Shown: piece after piece, positions 8,404 through 16,387 of the stretch
Layout of the letters: every line of letters begins with the position of its first letter
Position numbering within the stretch: position 1 is the first letter of the stretch
Assembly: GCA_000961655.1 (NCBI GenBank)
Contig: LADR01000013.1
Location: forward strand, 1-64,000
Reading direction: 5' to 3'
Length of the DNA: 64,000 bases
Source of the DNA: Desulfatitalea sp. BRH_c12
GTDB taxonomy: Bacteria; Desulfobacterota; Desulfobacteria; Desulfobacterales; Desulfosarcinaceae
Notes under the pieces: model-generated
What the model saw: only the letters and a program-made list of their open reading frames with translations
The model's database searches: none
What the model was told of the DNA's origin: nothing
Program-made: the position numbers and the translations under genes

Positions 8404-8919
8404 TCAGTCCTCTTTCAATGTATTATGGGGCAAAGCGATGTTTTGTCTGAACAGCCAGTCCACGATCTGCAGTGTGGCTTCTTCGGCGCCGTGGCGGGCT
8501 GCGGGACTTAAGTCTTGGCCCAACGCGAACTGGAAACCCGGAACGGAAACCATCCATGCCGATGGGTTTCGATTATACAGCACTTGCAAGAACCCCAGAA
8601 AAATATCCGGCGTCAGGTGGTGCGAGCCGATGGCCCAGCCGTTCAACTCGGGTTCGACCGGCGACCAGCGGACTTCCGTATCGGTGCCCCTGCTGGCATC
8701 AACGAAAATGATGGTGTCGGCGCTCTGGACCTCTTCCAGGAAGGCCATGTCTAGCTGCGACATCGTGCGGATGCCCACCTCATAAGCATTGTCGAAGTGC
8801 AAACGCAGCATTTTGGCTACGAACGGCCCAATGCCATCATCACCCCGGTAGGGATTGCCATAGGCGATGATCCAGCATGACGGTGCGTCCATGCATATGT
8901 CGAGCTCTTCTGTCATCAT
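8404..8919 (-). CDS. Hydrogenase maturation protease-like protein (HycI/HybD fold)
   Basis: 171 residues from the ATG at 8919; GGAGAAA lies just upstream and an ATG pair follows (8919/8916). The N-terminal motif IIAYGNPYRGDDGIGPFVA matches the GNxLxxDDGxG signature of nickel-hydrogenase C-terminal endopeptidases, with the Asp/Glu pair that binds nickel; the central TIIFVDAS (D at the second metal site) and SHHLTPDIFLG (His at the third) are also in order. In the family the enzyme clips the large subunit after Ni insertion. No hydrogenase gene is in this window, so the partner lies elsewhere, or this is one of the orphan members of the family. Cytosolic. Confidence 0.8.
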   Translation of the reverse strand: MMTEELDICMDAPSCWIIAYGNPYRGDDGIGPFVAKMLRLHFDNAYEVGIRTMSQLDMAFLEEVQSADTIIFVDASRGTDTEVRWSPVEPELNGWAIGSHHLTPDIFLGFLQVLYNRNPSAWMVSVPGFQFALGQDLSPAARHGAEEATLQIVDWLFRQNIALPHNTLKED

Positions 8920-9259
8920 GATTTTTCTCCAATTCAATTAGATTGCTATTATTGTCGATAGCCGGTGGAACGGGACTGTTGTTTTTTTTGCGCTGTAAAT
9001 GGTTTTGCAATTCGTGTTCCACTTTGATTGGGTGCGTTGACGTATTGCGAGCCAATCAGGATGTTTCGCCTCTGCCATAGCAGGAGAAATAGCACGGGCG
9101 CGGCAATGGCGCTTGGCGGCGCTGCTTCGGTTTTTTCCGATTCACGGGAAAAGCGGCCGGACGTTGGTGGGCATACGACGGGAAGGGGCTTGTCGGGTAT
9201 CACCCTGCTGACTGATGCATGTTAGCTGCGTTAACAGGCTGACAAATTTTTTGACGGTG

Positions 9260-9296
9260 CCCGGATCACCTCACTACGTGCCAATTCCGAAAGTTG
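9260..9296 (-). repeat. Fragment of repeat family A
   Basis: The minus strand reads ACTTTCGGAATTGGCACG followed by TAGTGAGGTGATCCGGG. This matches the inner-left part of the copies at 18226-18258 and 12965-12990. No terminal repeats are attached. Confidence 0.5.
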
Positions 9297-9339
9297 CGTT
9301 AGGAAGATAAAGGATGGCAAGGGGGCCGATGCGCGGTGA

Positions 9340-10257
9340 TCAGCGGCGCCGGTTTTTGCGTTTTGCGGATTGGGTTTGTTTACGCTTCTTTTTCTTTTCT
9401 TTCGTTGATTTTTTTTTCAGGGTGGCTTCCGGCAGAGGATAGAGGGGCGAGGTGAACAAATCGGTCGGTGCGGAGGGCACGGTCCAATCCATCCCTTCCT
9501 GAAAACAGGCCCACCAGGACATGCTGGCGTGGATGTCATTCAGCGCGAAGCTGTCGTATTTTGTTTTTAAATGGGCAAACGTTTCGTCCTTCCCCCTGAC
9601 CATGAAACTCTGAATATCGTCATAGCTGACGATCGTCTCGGAGATCAATCCGTCCGCAAAAGCTTTTTCGATAATGGCCATATTCTCTTCAGGATAGAGC
9701 TCAGCGGCGATCTCGGCCGCAAATGACCAGAAATCCGAATCCTTTTCGGCCTCATTTCCGGTGAACAAGCCGCCTATGAAAGCGACGATGTCGTCTCTTG
9801 CGGCAGTGCCTTTGGCGACGGCGAAAGACAATGCCAGCAAAGCCGAACTCCTGCAATAAGCATCCACTTGACGATCGCGGGCCATCGCTTTGATCCGGTC
9901 GAGAGCGCCGCCGCATGTTCGCAACAGGATGTCCGGCAGATGGTCGGTCGCGATCTCGCCAAAAATTTCGTGGGGCAATTCATCCGGCTGACTGAACAGA
10001 TCGACAATGGTGTCATGGGCTTCGGTGGCTTCGAAATAGCCGAGCAGCATCAATGCATAGAGATGGTCCAGGCGATCCTCTTTTTCAAGGTAATCGTCCG
10101 GTGAATCGATCACATCCCGCAGCAGTGCAATCAAACGCGGCACAATCTCCACCTGCCGTTCAATGGCGGCATCGACCATCTCACGCTCGTAAATGCCTTC
10201 GGATTCTTTAAAAGCCACCAATATGTCGTCGATCGTCAACGCTGCGCGTTCCGGCAT
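9340..10257 (-). CDS. DUF1186-type protein with basic C-terminal tail
   Basis: 305 residues, almost entirely helical in appearance, resembling the DUF1186 family (TIDDILVAFKESEGIYEREMVDAAIERQ at the N-terminus; DHLYALMLLGYFEA; EIFGEIATDHLPDIL). Members often end in a zinc-binding SEC-C motif; here that is replaced by a lysine/arginine-rich tail over the last 30 residues, which could bind nucleic acid or simply be disordered. It starts 11 bp after the proB stop on the same strand, so it is probably translated from the proAB message. Biochemical role unknown. Confidence 0.7.
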   Translation of the reverse strand: MPERAALTIDDILVAFKESEGIYEREMVDAAIERQVEIVPRLIALLRDVIDSPDDYLEKEDRLDHLYALMLLGYFEATEAHDTIVDLFSQPDELPHEIFGEIATDHLPDILLRTCGGALDRIKAMARDRQVDAYCRSSALLALSFAVAKGTAARDDIVAFIGGLFTGNEAEKDSDFWSFAAEIAAELYPEENMAIIEKAFADGLISETIVSYDDIQSFMVRGKDETFAHLKTKYDSFALNDIHASMSWWACFQEGMDWTVPSAPTDLFTSPLYPLPEATLKKKSTKEKKKKRKQTQSAKRKNRRR

Positions 10258-10268
10258 GATTTACCCCG

Positions 10269-11396
10269 TCAGTTCGTTCCCGTGATCACCATGTTGTCCC
10301 GGTGAATCACTTCGTCGTAGGGCTTGCCGCCCAGAAGGTCTTTGATTTGATTGGTTTGCAGTCCTTTGATCACACGGATGTCGGCCGCACTGTAGTTGAC
10401 CAGCCCAATGCCGATTTCTTTGCGGTCGAGATTTCTCAGAGACGCCGGGGCGCCTTCGTTGAATTCCCCTTCGACATCCACGATGCCGCTGGGCAGCAGG
10501 CTTTTGCCGTTGTGCAGCAGAGCCTGTTCGGCGCCGGCATCGAGGATCAGACTGCCTTTGGGAGTCAGACTGTAGGCAATCCAACATTTGCGGCGCTTCA
10601 TTTTCTTTTCCTGGGGAGCGAAGTAGGTGCCATGGGCTTCTCCCGAAAACAGACGCAGCAGGATGTCGGGCTTGGTACCCTGAGCGATGATCATCGGAAC
10701 ACCGGCGGCCGTGACTTTCCTGGCCGCCTTGATTTTGCTCAGCATGCCGCCGCGGCCCAGGGCGCCGGGGATGTCGCCGGCAAACTGCTCGATCTTCTTT
10801 TTGAAGCTATCTACTCGGGGAATCAGTTCGGCATCGGGCTGCGTGCGTGGATCCTTGGTGTACAATCCGTCGATGTCGGTGAGATTGATCATGAAATCGG
10901 CATCCATCAAAAGGGTGATCATGACTGCCAGATTGTCATTGTCGCCCAGCTTGATTTCTTCCACCATGACAGTGTCGTTTTCATTGATGATGGGCACTAC
11001 TTTCCAATCGAGCAAGGTGTTCAGGGTGTTGCGGGCATTGAGGTAGCGTTTGCGGTTGTTCAGGTCCTCGCCGGTGAGCAGGATTTGCGCTACGCGTTTG
11101 CCGTGCAGGCCAAAGGCCGCCTCATAGGCGTTCATCAGGCCGCTCTGGCCCACGGCGGCAATGGCCTGGCGCTTGGGGATCTCTTCGGGGCGCCGGTTAA
11201 GGCCCAGTTTGCGCAGCCCAGCGGCCATGGCGCCCGAGGAAACGAACAGGACTTCCAATCCGCGGTCGATAAGCCCGCTGATCTGAGTGGATAGCGCGTC
11301 CACGACCTGAAGGTTCAAACCATTCTTGGCAGTCAATACGTTGCTGCCTACTTTCACGACGATGCGTTTTGCGGATTTAAGTCTATTTATAGGCAC
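10269..11396 (-). CDS. proB: Glutamate 5-kinase
   Basis: 375 residues, close to the usual 367. Phosphorylates L-glutamate with ATP, the first step of proline synthesis. The amino-acid-kinase domain is complete: KRIVVKVGSNVL at the start, FVSSGAMAAGLRKL, INENDTVMVEEIKLGDND, and DIDGLYTKDPRTQPDA. A C-terminal PUA domain follows from about residue 275 (SGIVDVEGEFNEGAPASLRN). The start is taken as the GTG at 11396 (PINRLKSAKRIVVKVG follows); no ATG lies between it and the upstream proA, and the ribosome site is weak, which suggests coupling to proA, whose stop is 38 bp away. The order proA-proB-DUF1186 forms a short operon. Confidence 0.95.
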   Translation of the reverse strand: MPINRLKSAKRIVVKVGSNVLTAKNGLNLQVVDALSTQISGLIDRGLEVLFVSSGAMAAGLRKLGLNRRPEEIPKRQAIAAVGQSGLMNAYEAAFGLHGKRVAQILLTGEDLNNRKRYLNARNTLNTLLDWKVVPIINENDTVMVEEIKLGDNDNLAVMITLLMDADFMINLTDIDGLYTKDPRTQPDAELIPRVDSFKKKIEQFAGDIPGALGRGGMLSKIKAARKVTAAGVPMIIAQGTKPDILLRLFSGEAHGTYFAPQEKKMKRRKCWIAYSLTPKGSLILDAGAEQALLHNGKSLLPSGIVDVEGEFNEGAPASLRNLDRKEIGIGLVNYSAADIRVIKGLQTNQIKDLLGGKPYDEVIHRDNMVITGTN

Positions 11397-11434
11397 GGCA
11401 GAGTCTCTATGGTTAGTAAGTGAGAAAAAGTTTT

Positions 11435-12733
11435 TTAGTGTCCGAATATCTTTTTCAACTTGCGGTGCGTAAACACTTTTGCGTTGTCGCCGCTGTAATC
11501 CGCTACCACATGTCCGGTACCCATCAAACGCCATTGATAGATCAGCAGGCCTTCCATGCCTACGGGGCCGCGGGCGTGAATTTTGTTGGTGCTGATGCCG
11601 ACCTCGGCCCCCAGTCCGAAACGATAGCCATCGGCGAAACGGCTGCTGGCATTCCAGAAGACGTCGGCGGAGTCCACGCAATCCATGAAACGCACAGCAC
11701 GCTTGCGGTCAGCGCTGACAATGACATCTGTGTGCCCGGAACCGTAGTGGTTGATGTGGTCCACGGCCGCAGCCAGGTCCGATACCACTTTGACGGATAC
11801 GATCAGATCCAGGTATTCGGTCGCCCAATCCTGTTCGTCAGCCGGCAGGACGTCGATGATCTTGCGGGTGGCATCGCAGCCGCGGATTTCGACGCCTTGG
11901 GCTTCAAGGGATTTTTTCAGGTCCGGCAGAATCCGTTCAGCGCATTCGGCATGCACCAAAAGGGTTTCAGCGGCATTGCAGACAGCCACATACTGGCATT
12001 TGCTGTCCACGGCAACGCGTAACGCCATGTTTGGCTCGGCGTCACGGTCGATATAGACATGGCAGATGCCGTCGGCATGCCCCAGGACCGGAATCTGGGT
12101 GTTCTCCATAATATGGCGCACGAAGGCATTGCTGCCGCGTGGGATGATCAAATCGATATGCTGGTCCAGGGCCAGCATGTCGGTGACAGCCGCCCGTGTT
12201 TCCAGCAGACCGAGCCAGCCATCGGGCAGCCCGGACCTGGAGGTGGCGGCGGTGATCGTTTCGGCCAGAAGGCGGTTGGTTCGGGCGGCTTCGCTGCCGC
12301 CTTTGAGCATGACGGCATTGCCGCTTTTCAGGCAAAGGGAGGATATCTGGACCAGGGCGTCCGGCCGTGACTCGAAAATGACCCCGATCACACCGATGGG
12401 TCGGCTGACCTTGTAAAGCTCCAACTCCTGGTCCAGTTCGGTGGCGCTCAGGGTAACGCCGACCGGATCGGGTAATTGCATCAGGCTGAGCAGCCCGGCG
12501 CAGGCCTCCATGATCTTGCTTTCATCAAAGCGCAGCCGCTTGAGCAGGGGCGCAGCCAATCCCTCTGTTTCGGCTTGGGCCAGATCGTCTTGATTGGCGG
12601 CGATGATAGCTGCTTTTTCGGCCTCTAAAGCGGCGACGATTTCCGCCAGGGCATTGTTCTTGGTTTCGGCATCCAGGGCTGCCATGCGGATGGCGGCCTG
12701 CCGGGCCTGTTGTGCGACATACTGGGTATCCAT
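11435..12733 (-). CDS. proA: Gamma-glutamyl phosphate reductase
   Basis: 432 residues. NADPH-dependent reduction of gamma-glutamyl phosphate to the semialdehyde, second step of proline synthesis. Aldehyde-dehydrogenase-like fold: VSRPIGVIGVIFESRPD near residue 110, GNAVMLKGGSEA (cofactor region), DLIIPRGSNAFVRHI, and the catalytic cysteine in KCQYVAVCNAAETLLVH. C-terminal ASSRFADGYRFGLGAEVGIST and ARGPVGMEGLLIYQW are family hallmarks. ATG at 12733 with AGAGGAG ahead. First gene of the proAB unit. Confidence 0.96.
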   Translation of the reverse strand: MDTQYVAQQARQAAIRMAALDAETKNNALAEIVAALEAEKAAIIAANQDDLAQAETEGLAAPLLKRLRFDESKIMEACAGLLSLMQLPDPVGVTLSATELDQELELYKVSRPIGVIGVIFESRPDALVQISSLCLKSGNAVMLKGGSEAARTNRLLAETITAATSRSGLPDGWLGLLETRAAVTDMLALDQHIDLIIPRGSNAFVRHIMENTQIPVLGHADGICHVYIDRDAEPNMALRVAVDSKCQYVAVCNAAETLLVHAECAERILPDLKKSLEAQGVEIRGCDATRKIIDVLPADEQDWATEYLDLIVSVKVVSDLAAAVDHINHYGSGHTDVIVSADRKRAVRFMDCVDSADVFWNASSRFADGYRFGLGAEVGISTNKIHARGPVGMEGLLIYQWRLMGTGHVVADYSGDNAKVFTHRKLKKIFGH

Positions 12734-12922
12734 ACACTCCTCTTTCCCGGAATTCGGGTTGGCATCGGTAAGGATACATACACTGAAATGGTTGAATCGG
12801 CAAATCGGGATTCGTTGATTTGGATTTCGTTTATCTATCGGGTCATTGATGCGTGGCGTCGTTAAGCCGTCAAATCGTCACGCGTTGAGTTGTTGAATGA
12901 CCGCGCGCGACAGAATAACACT

Positions 12923-13189
12923 TTATCCAGTTCGCTCCAGTGACCATTGGCGAAGTGTATGCGGGATTGGCACGTAGTGAGGTGTGCCGGGCGGGTGGTC
13001 CACGCCATAGTCAGCCATGAGCTTTAGTGAGGTTTAAGGTGTGCGTAGGGTGTTTTGGCCGCACTGTTTGAGCGCCAGCGAGTTTGCGGCCCAACCCTAC
13101 GCACACCTTTAGCCTCATTTGAGCGAAATGGCGTGTGGCGCGGACCACCCGCCCGGCGCACCGGCGTTTGGAACCCGAAAGTTGAATTC
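12923..13189. repeat. Near-complete copy of MITE-like repeat family A
   Basis: The only large feature in the 485-bp gap between proA and the next gene. The left arm starts TTATCCAGTTCGCTCCAGTGA at its left tip region (12923 on). Inside is a perfect 16-bp inverted repeat, GCCGGGCGGGTGGTCC (12986-13001) against its complement at 13142-13157, and nested within it a second 16-bp pair, AAGGTGTGCGTAGGGT with ACCCTACGCACACCTT, around a GGCCGCA/TGCGGCC core. The right end reads GGAACCCGAAAGTTGAAT, a block also found at 56914-56942. Transcribed RNA would form a hairpin of about 170 bases. Confidence 0.8.
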
Positions 13190-13218
13190 GTAAGTAAAGG
13201 AGCCCGACCATATCAAAA

Positions 13219-14295
13219 TTAACGCAGAATGCCCCTGGTTTGGAGTGTCTTTTCGATGGCCGCTTGGGCCCAAGGCAATCCCTTGCCTTGGGAGGCGGCT
13301 GCATACAGGTCTATGATCTCTCGGGTATAGGTGGCGGCGCTACGGTGGGCGTCGTCAACGGCCTGGGTCATGGCATCCCAGTCAGGATAGTGCATGAAGG
13401 CGTCGAAGGCGGTTTTCAAGGGGCCGAAAAGAAGCGGGGTCAGGCCGCTGCCGAAGGCCATGTAAAACCCCAGCCCGGCCCGGCTGCGTTGTTCGATGAA
13501 ATAGCGCAACGGGCCGTCCGGGCCGGTATCGGCCAATGCGTCTTTGAGGGTGCGGATCAGCAGTTCGACGGGTGTATGCGGAAAATCGGAGAGCATTTGG
13601 CGCCAAATGTCGCGATCGAAGATCTCTTCGGCTATCTCTCCGAGCTCATGACGGATGTAGGCATGGCGTTGAACGGCCATTATCGTATCCAGATGGGGGC
13701 GCAGGGAATCCGGATTGATGTCGCTCAGAGCGCAGCATTCGTTTAGCGCAAAAGCCAGCGCCGGACGTCCTGCGCTCCGGACGTAAATCATCTGGTCCCA
13801 TACGAACATGCGTGCGGCTTCGGTGCGCAGCACCACCTGGTCATCCTGGGAAAACGCAGGCAAAGTCAGCAGGTCGCGGGCCAATTCACGTCCAAGTTGC
13901 CATACGACCTTACCGTGAACACACTCGCGGTCTATTACGACCGCCAGGAAAAATGTCGGTTTTAGGCTGTACGCATAACCCGCCCCGTAAAATAAGCCGT
14001 GGGGTGCCAACGCGGCATTGACGGCCTCGGTATCGAACGGGTCGAACGTGTGCGACCCGATGCTCAGAGGGCCAAAATCCTCTTCGGCCATGGATTCCCA
14101 CTGATCCTCTTTGTTGCCAATCCATTCGAGCACCAGGCCGGCTTCATCTTCCTGCCAGGGCAACAGCCGTCGTGTCCATTTATAGAGATCGCGCAGACGC
14201 AAGGCCAGACCGCAAATGGAGTAAAGACCGGCATGTCGGGCATCCGAAATATCGCAATTGCGCCGGACCTGGTTCGTCAACCGCTCAACATCCAT
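13219..14295 (-). CDS. Conserved protein of unknown function (Sfum_1244-like)
   Basis: 358 residues from the ATG at 14295, chosen over the ATG at 14328 because GAGAGGT sits six bases ahead. It resembles, from memory, a conserved family of sulfate reducers whose members begin MDVERL and contain GLYSICGLALRLRDLYKWTRRLLPW. Other fixed-looking elements are VLEWIGNKEDQWE, PHGLFYGAGYAYSLKPTFFLA and GLGFYMAFGSGLTPLLF. It is mixed alpha/beta with no signal peptide or clear membrane span, so cytosolic. Isolated between a repeat and the lipoprotein operon, so the context says nothing about function. Confidence 0.7.
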   Translation of the reverse strand: MDVERLTNQVRRNCDISDARHAGLYSICGLALRLRDLYKWTRRLLPWQEDEAGLVLEWIGNKEDQWESMAEEDFGPLSIGSHTFDPFDTEAVNAALAPHGLFYGAGYAYSLKPTFFLAVVIDRECVHGKVVWQLGRELARDLLTLPAFSQDDQVVLRTEAARMFVWDQMIYVRSAGRPALAFALNECCALSDINPDSLRPHLDTIMAVQRHAYIRHELGEIAEEIFDRDIWRQMLSDFPHTPVELLIRTLKDALADTGPDGPLRYFIEQRSRAGLGFYMAFGSGLTPLLFGPLKTAFDAFMHYPDWDAMTQAVDDAHRSAATYTREIIDLYAAASQGKGLPWAQAAIEKTLQTRGILR

Positions 14296-14450
14296 TGGGA
14301 ACCTCTCATCCACAACTGTCATGTGCACCGCATCGCGCCAAGGTTATCCGCTGCAGGCCCTTGCTAAGGTAAACGATTCGTATGTCCGTTTTCCCATTAT
14401 TGGGAAGAATGCCTTAACTTAAAACTTTACACTTTACACTTTTCGTCACA

Positions 14451-15359
14451 TCACATCCTGCCTCGCCCCTCTTGCGGCGATTGCTCTTGCTGGCCGGAAT
14501 TCAGGATCGTGATCTCCACTCTTCTGTTTTGTTGCCGTCCGGCGGGTGTAGCATTTGAGGCCACAGGATAATCTTGCCCCAGTCCCCTGGTGCTTATCCG
14601 GTCCGGGGAAATACCCTGGTTTTGGAGTGCTCGCGCCACTTCCAGGGCACGCCGCTCGGACAGTGCCTGGTTGTACTCAGCGCTGCCGGTGCTGTCGGTG
14701 AACCCCTCCACCCTGATGTTCCTGTCCGGATTTTCGCGTAGATAATCGGCCAACTGTGAAAGATTGCGTTCAGCCCCGGATTTCAATTCAGCCTTATCCG
14801 TCTCGAAGACCACCCCCGAGAGCGTCAGCACTGTTCCTCGATCGGTCTGTTTCGCGTCCATGTCGGACATTTGCTCGCGCAGTTGCTGAAGCTCGGATTG
14901 GGCCTCTTGCGCTTCCTGCTGGGCACGGGTCAGTTCCTGCTCTCTTTCGCGGGACTGATAGGTTTGCAGTTGCTGCTGGGCTTGTTCGGCTTCCGCGCGG
15001 GCCTGATCGGCCTGTTGCCGTCGCATCGCCAGCAAAAATTCATCTTGTTGCTGCTGAAGGTTGGCCACTTCTTCCCGCGAGTTGGCTTGAGTCGCTTGAT
15101 TCTGGGCGAGTTCTATCTTCTTTTGCGCCAGATAGGCAAAGTGTTTCTGTTCTTCCACCTCATCAGCAGCTTTGGCCCTGTCCAGGTCCTGCTTGGCTTC
15201 GCGCAATGCAACGGGCGCATGTCTGTTGATGGTTTCATTGTTTTGCGCCTGCGAGTAGGATGACTCGGCCTGTTGGAGTTCCTGGGACTGTGGGGTGGCA
15301 CAGCCAACCGCGATGAGTCCGGCTGCCACAAAAATGCCCAATGTTGATACTGGTTTCAT
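14451..15359 (-). CDS. OmpA-family lipoprotein with DUF4398-type coiled coil
   Basis: 302 residues. Lipoprotein signal with lipobox AVGC (Cys about residue 20), then a DUF4398-like segment (AESSYSQAQNNETINRHAPVA), a long coiled coil of Gln/Glu/Ala repeats to about residue 170, and a C-terminal OmpA/Pal peptidoglycan-binding domain: TLSGVVFETDKAELKSGAE, RVEGFTDSTGSAEYNQALSE, RRALEVARAL, and NRRVEITI at the end. The domain order places it anchored in the outer membrane and reaching to peptidoglycan. Third of three lipoprotein genes in a row (19 bp after the previous one), probably an envelope-stress or cell-wall-linkage operon. Confidence 0.88.
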   Translation of the reverse strand: MKPVSTLGIFVAAGLIAVGCATPQSQELQQAESSYSQAQNNETINRHAPVALREAKQDLDRAKAADEVEEQKHFAYLAQKKIELAQNQATQANSREEVANLQQQQDEFLLAMRRQQADQARAEAEQAQQQLQTYQSREREQELTRAQQEAQEAQSELQQLREQMSDMDAKQTDRGTVLTLSGVVFETDKAELKSGAERNLSQLADYLRENPDRNIRVEGFTDSTGSAEYNQALSERRALEVARALQNQGISPDRISTRGLGQDYPVASNATPAGRQQNRRVEITILNSGQQEQSPQEGRGRM

Positions 15360-15378
15360 TGATACCCTCCTTTTACAT

Positions 15379-15777
15379 TTATCGCATGGAATCGTTGTGC
15401 TCGATTTCCTGGCGAAGGCTGGAAATACTTTCCCGCAACGCCTGCACCATGGTTTGGGTCCTGGCGGTTTCGGATTTGGCGGAGGCTAACTGGGCATTGA
15501 CCAAGGACTCTTCGGAAAGATACTCGGCTTTTTTGTACTCTTCATTGGCGAAAGCGATATTGGCCTGCGCCAGTTTTTCCTGAGCCACCTTCAATTCGAG
15601 GGGGGCGTACCGGTTGGCTTGATTGGTGTCGGCCTGCGCGATAGCCGATTCCGCGCTGCCGATGTTCTTGCGAGCTGCACCTTTATCGACGGACGCGCAG
15701 CCGGCAAGTGCCAGCAAAGCGACCATCAAGGCAGCCATCGCCCCGATTTTCCACCTTCCACGTTGTTTGACTTGCAT
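15379..15777 (-). CDS. DUF4398-type lipoprotein
   Basis: 132 residues from the ATG at 15777 (excellent site AAAGGAGGAACTATG). Signal peptide with lipobox LAGC. The mature protein is a single helical hairpin: AESAIAQADTNQANRYAPLE, then LAQANIAFANEEYKKAEYLSEES, characteristic of DUF4398, ending in a short coiled coil. It matches the N-terminal half of the following OmpA-like gene, so the two are likely paralogous in that region and may pair through their coiled coils (inference). Middle gene of the lipoprotein operon. Confidence 0.82.
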   Translation of the reverse strand: MQVKQRGRWKIGAMAALMVALLALAGCASVDKGAARKNIGSAESAIAQADTNQANRYAPLELKVAQEKLAQANIAFANEEYKKAEYLSEESLVNAQLASAKSETARTQTMVQALRESISSLRQEIEHNDSMR

Positions 15778-15808
15778 AGTTCCTCCTTTGGTGCGATTAA
15801 CTCTTATC

Positions 15809-16195
15809 TTATAAGTTGGCTTCGATATCGCGGTGTAGCTTTTTCGATGCCGACTCATCGCCGATAAGACCGGAACGCACCGCGACATTGGTCAGTTTTT
15901 CACCTTTGGATTCCAGTTTGATCCAGTAGGTTTGCTCCGCAGATTCGGCTTTGATGGTAGCGGAGGCCATCTCTCGATTCTTCTCTACCACCTTTAATTT
16001 ATTTTTCTCCAATGCGTCGAGCGACGCCTGATAGGCATCCGCCAATGATGCGTCATAGTCCCGGCCCAGCCATCCCGAAATGTAGGTGTAGGCTGCGGCT
16101 GCACCCGCACCGCCCGCCACAACAGCAGCGCATGAAGTCATTGACAAGCAAAGCAGCCCAGCCAAAGTGCAAAGTAATAGTTTTTTTAAACGCAT
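15809..16195 (-). CDS. DUF3568-type lipoprotein
   Basis: 128 residues from the ATG at 16195 with AGGAGGG ahead. Lipobox MTSC at residue about 22, followed by a Gly/Ala-rich stretch (AAVVAGGAGAAAAYTYISG) and a small domain with DASLADAYQASLDALEKNKLKVVEKN, as in DUF3568 periplasmic lipoproteins. First gene of the three-lipoprotein operon; 31 bp before the DUF4398 gene. Role not established for the family. Confidence 0.8.
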   Translation of the reverse strand: MRLKKLLLCTLAGLLCLSMTSCAAVVAGGAGAAAAYTYISGWLGRDYDASLADAYQASLDALEKNKLKVVEKNREMASATIKAESAEQTYWIKLESKGEKLTNVAVRSGLIGDESASKKLHRDIEANL

Positions 16196-16387
16196 AATAC
16201 CACCCTCCTGTGCGTAGGTTAATGGTGACTTTAATTGTGGATACACAATGGAAAGACCCGCCGGGAGAAAAACCGATAGTCGAAACATACAATATGAACT
16301 CCCGGGTAAGACGCCATAGGGGGAATTCTTTATATTGATGCGATATCGAGCGTACTCTCAAACGAAGTGCTACCCTTTCCTTCCCAT

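Noticed and set aside
8949-9203. 84-codon minus-strand ORF with a hydrophobic stretch (APVLFLLLWQRRN)
   Set aside because: It starts with GTG without a ribosome site, shows no family likeness, and the short hydrophobic-basic segment is not a convincing sorting signal.
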